Shown here piece after piece: positions 1 through 3,660 of a DNA stretch of 6,282 bases. Every line of letters starts with the position of its first letter. Position 1 is the first letter of the stretch. The notes under the pieces were generated by a model. That model was given only the letters and a program-made list of their open reading frames with translations, was not told the origin of the DNA and ran no database searches. Origin of the DNA: an archaeon (GTDB lineage Archaea; Iainarchaeota; Iainarchaeia; Iainarchaeales; GCA-2688035); NCBI GenBank assembly GCA_030616665.1, contig JAUWWX010000054.1, forward strand, positions 1-6,282, written 5' to 3'. The position numbers were made by a program, and so were the translations under genes.

Positions 1-245
1 TTATGCGAACCCTTGCCCTAATTGCGTTCAAGCAGCCTGTTTTGCAGACGACTGTAATAAAGTACAGGAACAACAAGGCATATGACCACATTCACCGCTT
101 AGTAGAAGAGGGTTTTGTTGTCAGAATCCCAAAGGGAAGAAGCTTTACCCTGAGGACAACAAAGAAGTTTTTGGAGTATTTTGGAGAGGATGCAATAAAG
201 CAGAAAAAGCTGCTAGGGCAGCAAGAGCCCAGTGCCACAGACTGA
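1..245 (+). CDS. scpB: ScpB-like segregation/condensation protein, C-terminal part (5' end outside window)
   Basis: An open frame enters from the left edge and ends at TGA 243-245, giving about 80 visible residues. The sequence TLALIAFKQPVLQ, then a helix-rich stretch, then LVEEGFVV and LRTTKKFLEYFGED matches what I know of the second winged-helix domain of ScpB, including the terminal TTKKFLEYFG segment. ScpB is the kleisin-associated partner of ScpA and works with SMC in chromosome organisation. The ATG at position 3 lies inside the domain, so it is probably an internal methionine and not the start. The C-terminal tail (KQKKLLGQQEPSATD) is short and polar. The last codons fall inside the left copy of a 25-bp direct repeat, so the tail may have been changed when that repeat arose. 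An scpA gene may lie upstream, but that is inference. Another tandem wHTH protein is less likely. Confidence 0.75.
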   Translation, partial: MRTLALIAFKQPVLQTTVIKYRNNKAYDHIHRLVEEGFVVRIPKGRSFTLRTTKKFLEYFGEDAIKQKKLLGQQEPSATD

Positions 246-259
246 GCTTGCGCTGGAAA
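235..259. repeat. Left copy of 25-bp direct repeat flanking the two-gene wHTH module
   Basis: Positions 235-259 align without gaps to 1008-1032 with 23 of 25 identities. The two differences are transitions (A241/G1014 and G252/A1025). The shared core includes CTGAGCTTGC. This copy covers the last two sense codons and the TGA stop of the scpB-like gene and runs into the short gap before the convergent wHTH gene. Read on the minus strand in the rnhB frame it would encode nearly the same residues as the rnhB C-terminus, with Cys changed to Arg and one synonymous Ser change. Confidence 0.8.
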
Positions 260-268
260 CTTGCGAAG

Positions 269-604
269 CTATCGTGCTCGAGCTTTTATTGTTTCTACTT
301 CTTCCAATCGCTCTAGTTCTTTTCTGAGAAGCCCGTCGTACAATTCTATAAGCTTTTTTACTTCCGCATTTTCTTGGTTTAGCTTGTACAATTTTGCTCT
401 TCCAATTTCTCTGGTCTTAACGACAATTTTTTGCTTTTCTAGTGGCGGAAGGATTCTGTGCAATGTAGTCCAACCGATAGCTGCATTCTCTGCAATATCT
501 GTTAAGCTGTAGTCAAATTCCCTTCCAGTAATCAGAAATTCTAAAACCCTGGTGTTTGGGTTGTCGCCCAAAAATTCCAAGAAGAAATTTGCCACGTCAA
601 TCAC
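269..604 (-). CDS. Small archaeal winged-helix transcriptional regulator
   Basis: The product is 111 aa from the GTG at 602-604, or 118 aa from an in-frame TTG at 623-625. I prefer GTG because a good TATA box (TTTAAATA, minus strand, 627-634) is centred about 27 bp upstream, which would make the transcript leaderless. Counted from GTG, residues 33-61 (SLTDIAENAAIGWTTLHRIL to LEKQKIV) form a typical helix-turn-helix with a hydrophobic recognition helix. Residues 62-76 (VKTREIGRAKLYKLN) look like a basic beta-wing, and 80-108 a charged, possibly dimerising C-terminal helix. DNA binding is inferred from this fold. The exact family is not clear (ArsR/MarR-like wHTH superfamily). It diverges from the wHTH gene at 711-983, and a 24-bp perfect palindrome sits directly upstream of its promoter, so autoregulation is plausible. 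Its stop (269-271) is 23 bp from the convergent scpB-like stop. Confidence 0.8.
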   Translation of the reverse strand: MIDVANFFLEFLGDNPNTRVLEFLITGREFDYSLTDIAENAAIGWTTLHRILPPLEKQKIVVKTREIGRAKLYKLNQENAEVKKLIELYDGLLRKELERLEEVETIKARAR

Positions 605-626
605 AATATTATATGCCGCAAACAAT

Positions 627-641
627 TATTTAAATCTTTTG
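627..641 (-). promoter_or_regulatory. TATA/BRE promoter of the minus-strand wHTH gene
   Basis: The minus strand reads CAAAAGATTTAAATA. It contains a TTTAAATA box (627-634) preceded by an A-rich BRE-like segment (635-641). The box centre lies about 27 bp before the GTG at 604, the usual archaeal TATA-to-TSS distance, predicting a leaderless mRNA. Confidence 0.6.
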
Positions 642-665
642 TTTTGGTATATTAATATACCAAAA
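642..665. promoter_or_regulatory. Perfect 24-bp palindrome, probable operator shared by two divergent wHTH genes
   Basis: The half-site TTTTGGTATATT (642-653) is followed directly by its exact reverse complement (654-665), with no spacer and no mismatch. The palindrome abuts the upstream side of the minus-strand gene's BRE and lies about 14 bp upstream of the TATA-like box of the plus-strand gene. Symmetry of this length next to a wHTH gene is typical of a dimer-binding operator. The central TATATTAATATA could itself act as a TATA element in either direction. Binding by either neighbour is inference. Confidence 0.7.
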
Positions 666-679
666 TAGAAGTAAATTCC

Positions 680-687
680 TTTTAATT
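680..687 (+). promoter_or_regulatory. TATA-like box of the plus-strand wHTH gene
   Basis: TTTTAATT at 680-687 is centred about 27 bp before ATG 711, so the transcript may be leaderless. There is no Shine-Dalgarno-like sequence before this ATG, which agrees. The box is weaker than the one on the opposite strand. Confidence 0.4.
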
Positions 688-710
688 GTTTTGCCCTCTG
701 CTTTGTATCA

Positions 711-983
711 ATGCTCAAAGATGTAGTTTTTATAAAGCGGTTCATTCTGAGAAAGCTAGTCACTCTTGGAAAAATCGGCGGGTCGCATACCGCTATTTTT
801 AATCTAAGCAAGGGCTTACCCAATCATATTAGAGGCAATAGAAAGGGCCAAAAGGCCATAAAGCAGGCAATCAAAGAGCTAATCAATGAGAGGTTGCTGC
901 TTTCAAAGCAATCAACTGATGAGCAACATGTTTCAATTAATCCAAACAAAATCAAGGAGATAAAAGACTTTTTGAAATTGTGA
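711..983 (+). CDS. Small conserved-type archaeal wHTH-like protein, function unknown
   Basis: A 90-aa basic protein from ATG 711 to TGA 981-983. It has an N-terminal helix (IKRFILRKLVTLGKIGG), a GGSHTAIFNLSKGLPNH segment, then a helix AIKQAIKELINERLLLSKQ and a strand-like HVSINPNKIKEI tail. The pattern 'helix, GG.HT, helix, hairpin ending in V.INP' resembles small winged-helix proteins common in archaeal genomes, but I cannot name the family. No catalytic motif, signal peptide or membrane segment is visible. It is transcribed divergently from the wHTH gene at 269-604 and shares the palindrome at 642-665. It ends 18 bp from the convergent rnhB stop. It may be a second DNA-binding protein or a partner of its neighbour. 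The call as a real gene rests on good codon structure and family resemblance. Confidence 0.7.
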   Translation: MLKDVVFIKRFILRKLVTLGKIGGSHTAIFNLSKGLPNHIRGNRKGQKAIKQAIKELINERLLLSKQSTDEQHVSINPNKIKEIKDFLKL

Positions 984-1001
984 GCATTTATCTTTTCCGG
1001 C

Positions 1002-1661
1002 TTACTTCCACAGGCTGAGCTTGCACTGGAAAACCCTGTCCTCTATGCCTTTGCTGGTCTCCCAGCTTTTTCTCGCGCAATCCGGAAGCTTTTTGTTCTT
1101 CTTTACCCAGTTGCACAAAAACGCGATTGTCTCAGGGTCGTGCGCGTAACCACTTCCCAAATTGCCGTAGCGCCTGCACAGCTTTTTTATTGCTGCATCC
1201 CTCTCAACTTTTGCAATTATTGATGCAGCGCTCACTATGGGGTAGTTCAGGTCTGCCTTGTGCTCTGACTTTATTTCAAGGCTGAAGGAAATGTATTTCT
1301 TTATTCTCCTGCCAAAATTTGCTGCTGTTGGGTCCGGGGCATCAACGTAAGCAACATCGGGTTTTTCCTTCAGCTTGTTCAGCAGGAAGCCGATTCTCAT
1401 GGCCTCGATTTCGTTCAGGCTTTTTCTGTCCCTCAGCTTGTCTATTTCCCCTGCCTTTATGTGAACGCTGTTGAACTCGTGCAAAATTTTTGGCAAAGCC
1501 CTGTTTTGCCTTTCCCTTTCCTTTGCAGGCAGCAGCTTGCTGTCCCTCACGCCAAGCTTTTTCAATTTGCCTTCGTGCTTTTTTTCAATGGTTGCAATGC
1601 TTAAAACCATTGGGCCCAAAGCAGGGCCCCTTCCTGCCTCGTCAACCCCTGCAATCAGCAT
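1002..1661 (-). CDS. rnhB: Ribonuclease HII
   Basis: 219 aa, the usual length for archaeal RNase HII, which cleaves the RNA strand of RNA-DNA hybrids and incises at single ribonucleotides in DNA. The N-terminal GVDEAGRGPALGP supplies D7 and E8. VRDSK lies at 38-42. YVDAPD at 105-110 supplies D107. HKADLNYPIVSAASIIAKVERD at 134-155 supplies D137. Together these are the DEDD catalytic carboxylates. GSGYAHDP (169-176) and RKSWET (197-202) are further family motifs. The extreme C-terminus has Q212, L215 and W218 spaced as in a PCNA-binding (PIP) box, which is known at this position in some archaeal RNases HII; here it is degenerate. ATG 1661 is chosen because GVDEAGRGP must lie at the N-terminus. 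An AAGG-type ribosome site overlaps the upstream gene's stop. The gene is the second in an operon with the 104-aa Cys protein, 11 bp apart. Its last codons form the right copy of the 25-bp repeat. Confidence 0.96.
   Translation of the reverse strand: MLIAGVDEAGRGPALGPMVLSIATIEKKHEGKLKKLGVRDSKLLPAKERERQNRALPKILHEFNSVHIKAGEIDKLRDRKSLNEIEAMRIGFLLNKLKEKPDVAYVDAPDPTAANFGRRIKKYISFSLEIKSEHKADLNYPIVSAASIIAKVERDAAIKKLCRRYGNLGSGYAHDPETIAFLCNWVKKNKKLPDCARKSWETSKGIEDRVFQCKLSLWK
1008..1032. repeat. Right copy of 25-bp direct repeat, inside the rnhB 3' end
   Basis: Partner of 235-259 at an offset of 773 bp, with 23 of 25 identities. It covers the rnhB codons for residues 211-218 (FQCKLSLW), the PIP-like tail of RNase HII, but not the stop codon. 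The two copies bracket both wHTH genes and their shared promoter. Confidence 0.8.
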
Positions 1662-1672
1662 TTGAGAAAACC

Positions 1673-1987
1673 TTATTTCTTTACCTTGTTCAGGCCCCTG
1701 TTAACCAAGTCAACTTCCTTGCTGCATTCCTCACATTCTTCCAACAAGTCCATGCAAAGCCTCTTGTTTGCAATCGCGTTGTTTATCTCTTCCGCTTCAG
1801 CGTCCTCTCTCCTAAGGGCGTTGAACTGACTGTTGAAGAATTCGACCAGGTTGTGGAGGCCTTCCTTTACCTTGTTTTTTTCAGGTTCAACAGCCCTTAA
1901 CCTGCTCCTGCCCTTGCAAAGCACGCAGCTTCGCTTCACAAAGGCAATTCTTTCAGCCAATTGTTCATCCAAATCAATAGAAGCCAT
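1673..1987 (-). CDS. Uncharacterised 104-aa Cys-containing protein, operon partner of RNase HII
   Basis: I do not recognise this protein. It has 104 residues from ATG 1985-1987 to TAA 1673-1675, highly charged, with no signal peptide or membrane segment. Residues 21-24 form a C-x2-C pair (CVLC). Residues 78, 85 and 88 give C-x6-C-x2-C (CMDLLEECEEC). Between them lies a long helix-prone stretch (about 37-75, e.g. LHNLVEFFNSQFNALRREDA). The two Cys clusters at the ends of a helical hairpin could jointly bind Zn, but this is inference. The start is supported by an AGGGGT ribosome-site-like sequence just before the ATG and a TATA box about 35 bp upstream. The gene ends 11 bp before rnhB, whose ribosome site overlaps its stop, so the two are almost certainly co-transcribed and probably translationally coupled. 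A link to R-loop or ribonucleotide processing is only guilt by association. Confidence 0.75.
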   Translation of the reverse strand: MASIDLDEQLAERIAFVKRSCVLCKGRSRLRAVEPEKNKVKEGLHNLVEFFNSQFNALRREDAEAEEINNAIANKRLCMDLLEECEECSKEVDLVNRGLNKVKK

Positions 1988-2018
1988 TTTACCCCTATTT
2001 ATATAATTGGCTGTAGGG

Positions 2019-2026
2019 TATAAAAA
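2019..2026 (-). promoter_or_regulatory. TATA box for the 104-aa protein-rnhB operon
   Basis: TTTTTATA on the minus strand. Its centre predicts a start of transcription near 1995, about 8 nt upstream of ATG 1987, leaving a very short leader that holds AGGGGT. A second AT-rich box (TATATAAA, 1998-2005) would start transcription inside the gene and is less likely to be used. Confidence 0.5.
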
Positions 2027-2043
2027 TGGTTTCTGTTCTGGAC

Positions 2044-2078
2044 AAAAAGAAAAAAAACCTGGCAGCCTTTACGCTGCC
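2044..2078 (-). terminator. Hairpin plus T-tract overlapping the tfb stop codon
   Basis: On the minus strand a perfect 6-bp stem GGCAGC/GCTGCC (2073-2078 with 2061-2066, 6-nt loop) is followed after a short AGG by eight T's (2050-2057) and, two bases on, five more (2044-2048). The loop holds the tfb stop codon TAA (2069-2071). Archaeal RNA polymerase terminates mainly on T-tracts, so the tract alone could work; the stem makes it look like a bacterial-type intrinsic terminator. Confidence 0.65.
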
Positions 2079-2974
2079 ACATCAATGTTCAGCCTTTTCT
2101 TCAATTCCCTGTACCTGTTCCTGATGGTTACCTCTGTTACGCCGGCAACGTTGGCAACCTCTTTCTGGGTGCGCCTCTCACCCTTCAAAAGCCCAGCAAT
2201 GTAGACTGCTGCTGCCGCTACGCCGGTGGGACCTCTCCCTGAGATAAGACCCTTTTCAATCGCCTGCTCCAATATTTTCCTGCCCTCTTCCTGAACCTCT
2301 CCGCTTAGGTTGAGTTCTGATGCAAACCTTGGGATGTAGTGGATTGGGTTTGTCAAGGGAACATCAAGCTTCAGCTCCCTAACAAGGAATCTGTATGTCC
2401 TGCCAATCTCCTTCTTTGTCAGGCCTGATGCTTCTGCCATCTCATTCAGTGTTCTTGGAACATGGGATGTCCTACAAACAGTGTACAAAACTGCTGCAAC
2501 AACTGCCTCAATCAGCCTTCCCCTTATGAGCCCTTTTTTAACAGTCTTCCTGTAAAGCAACGCAGCCGCTTCAACCAACGATTCCGGAATGTTCAGGTAA
2601 GAGGCAACCCTTCTCAATTCAGTTAGCGCAATTGACAAGTTACGCTGCATGCTACTACTGATTGAAGCCCTCTTATGCCATTTAATCAGCCTGTACATCT
2701 GAGCACGGCTTTTGCTGCTCAGTTTATTGCCGCGCAAATCAGTTCCCCTTCTGTCAATCATTGTCACGAGGCCCTTGTTTAGCTTAACGTACTTCATCGG
2801 GCTTCCTGTTCTAGCCCTCTCCTCAAACTGGTCAGAATCAAAACTTCGCCATTCCTTGCCGTAGTCCACATTGTCCTCATTTATGACAAGGCCGCAGTCC
2901 TGGCAAATTATTTCACCCTTATCAGGATCCCTTCTTATCTTTTTGCTTTTGCATTCTGGGCATTTATCAGCCAT
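2069..2974 (-). CDS. tfb: Transcription initiation factor B (TFB)
   Basis: 301 aa, the normal TFB length. TFB joins TBP at the BRE/TATA and recruits RNA polymerase. An N-terminal zinc ribbon has C5, C8, C24 and C27 (CPEC to CQDCG). The B-reader/linker region follows (EWRSF 41-45, GSPM 57-60, NKGLVTMIDRRGTD 66-79, then MYRLIKWHKR 93-102). Two cyclin repeats cover about 106-200 and 205-297, the second ending in the BRE-reading helix-turn-helix RRTQKEVANVAGVTEVTIRNRYREL (268-291). ATG 2972-2974 is chosen over an upstream in-frame GTG (3071-3073) because AGGTGGTT (2981-2988) is a strong Shine-Dalgarno six bases away and the family starts a few residues before the first CPEC. The gene has its own BRE/TATA and terminator and so looks monocistronic. 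Its leader is unusually long. There is no intein. Whether other tfb paralogues exist cannot be seen here. Confidence 0.97.
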   Translation of the reverse strand: MADKCPECKSKKIRRDPDKGEIICQDCGLVINEDNVDYGKEWRSFDSDQFEERARTGSPMKYVKLNKGLVTMIDRRGTDLRGNKLSSKSRAQMYRLIKWHKRASISSSMQRNLSIALTELRRVASYLNIPESLVEAAALLYRKTVKKGLIRGRLIEAVVAAVLYTVCRTSHVPRTLNEMAEASGLTKKEIGRTYRFLVRELKLDVPLTNPIHYIPRFASELNLSGEVQEEGRKILEQAIEKGLISGRGPTGVAAAAVYIAGLLKGERRTQKEVANVAGVTEVTIRNRYRELKKRLNIDVAA

Positions 2975-3118
2975 TAAAACAACCACCTTTTCAAGAAATT
3001 TGCCGGTTTTCCAAAAAATCAGCTCTTTGAGGGCCTTTTTAATCTGCCTACAAGCAAGCTTAACAACAATCACGCTGGCAGAAAATAGGTTCGATATAAT
3101 AACCTGCAGCCTACCTCA

Positions 3119-3133
3119 TTTATAAATCTTTCG
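3119..3133 (-). promoter_or_regulatory. Strong BRE/TATA promoter of tfb
   Basis: The minus strand reads CGAAAGATTTATAAA: a CGAAAG BRE (3128-3133) next to TTTATAAA (3119-3126), close to the archaeal consensus. It predicts transcription from about 3096, giving a leader of about 120 nt before the tfb ATG. A weaker TTATTATA-like box (about 3094-3102) lies downstream and could start transcription near 3070. Confidence 0.75.
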
Positions 3134-3140
3134 GTTTTGT

Positions 3141-3163
3141 AGGCTTTTCACGAGAAATAGCCT
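3141..3163 (-). terminator. Stem-loop just after the eS8 stop codon
   Basis: The minus strand folds as AGGCT-a-TTTC, loop TCGT, GAAA-AGCCT: nine base pairs with one bulged A, beginning 7 bp past the eS8 stop. No T-tract follows, so it may be a 3'-end stabiliser or processing site and not a true terminator. It lies immediately upstream of the tfb BRE. Confidence 0.35.
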
Positions 3164-3169
3164 CATTCC

Positions 3170-3574
3170 TCAAGCCTCAAGCAAAACTGCTTGCACCACG
3201 CCGTGCTGCCCTGGCCTACTTGTAACTCGCGCCTTTTCCTCTTTGTCGTCAATCTTTACCTTTATTATTGCGCCCTTTGTGATGGTGTTTCTTCTCGTGT
3301 ACAAGCGGTTTGCCCTGTTTTCTTCCACGCCCAGAATTAGTGCCTTAACGGTCTTTTTCTGGCCGGGTATTGTAACAGAAGCGTTTTTTGCCCTTTTCAG
3401 CTTTATTTTCTGGGTAGAACCCGTTCCTTCCTTTGTTTTCCTCTTGTCCTGTTCTTCAACCTCTGTTTCAGCTGCGTCTCCGCCCCTCCAGGCAAGCCGC
3501 TTGTCACTGCGCCTGGCAGCTGTCCTGATTGCACCAGTTTTTGTCCTCTTGCTCTTCATGTGCCATTGTGTCAT
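3170..3574 (-). CDS. rps8e: 30S ribosomal protein eS8 (S8e)
   Basis: 134 aa from ATG 3572-3574 to TGA 3170-3172. It is a small-subunit rRNA-binding protein of archaea and eukaryotes. The N-terminal MTQWHMKSKRTKTGA is a variant of the MQWQGRS.RK.TGG opening of the family. The middle has IKLKRAKNASV. The conserved C-terminal half holds VEENRANRLYTRRNTITKGAII (83-104) and ARVTSRPGQHGVVQAVL (115-131), hallmark eS8 sequences. The frame stays open 16 codons further upstream, but that stretch (RIFSFFPVFW) is unlike eS8, and a GGTG ribosome site lies six bases before ATG 3574. A second in-frame ATG (3557-3559) would remove the conserved QW. The charged insert at about 35-52 (AETEVEEQDKRKTKEGTG) is typical of the loop. 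It lies 86 bp downstream of the hef stop, and a weak TATA-like TTTTTAA (3641-3647) may give it its own promoter. Confidence 0.95.
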   Translation of the reverse strand: MTQWHMKSKRTKTGAIRTAARRSDKRLAWRGGDAAETEVEEQDKRKTKEGTGSTQKIKLKRAKNASVTIPGQKKTVKALILGVEENRANRLYTRRNTITKGAIIKVKIDDKEEKARVTSRPGQHGVVQAVLLEA

Positions 3575-3640
3575 CCAAAACACCGGAAAAAACGAAAAAA
3601 TTCGCTTTTCTGTCAATAACAATTAATTGAAATGGAAGGA

Positions 3641-3647
3641 TTAAAAA
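3641..3647 (-). promoter_or_regulatory. Possible TATA box for eS8
   Basis: TTTTTAA on the minus strand lies 14-20 bp past the hef stop. It predicts a start near 3617 and a leader of about 43 nt before ATG 3574. It is weak compared with the tfb box; co-transcription with hef is the alternative. Confidence 0.3.
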
Positions 3648-3660
3648 GCGTTTGGTAATC

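Noticed and set aside
261..512. Plus-strand open frame opposite the minus-strand wHTH gene
   Set aside because: It is Ser/Phe-rich antisense; the opposite strand encodes a clear winged helix with its own promoter.
1490..1900. Plus-strand open frame spanning rnhB and the 104-aa gene
   Set aside because: It is antisense to two well-supported co-transcribed genes and has no family resemblance.
3575..3622. N-terminal extension of eS8 to the upstream start in the same frame
   Set aside because: The extra residues do not resemble eS8, and a GGTG ribosome site marks ATG 3574.
3243..3626. Plus-strand open frame over eS8
   Set aside because: It is the antisense shadow of a conserved ribosomal protein; its hydrophobic composition reflects reverse reading of Lys-rich codons.
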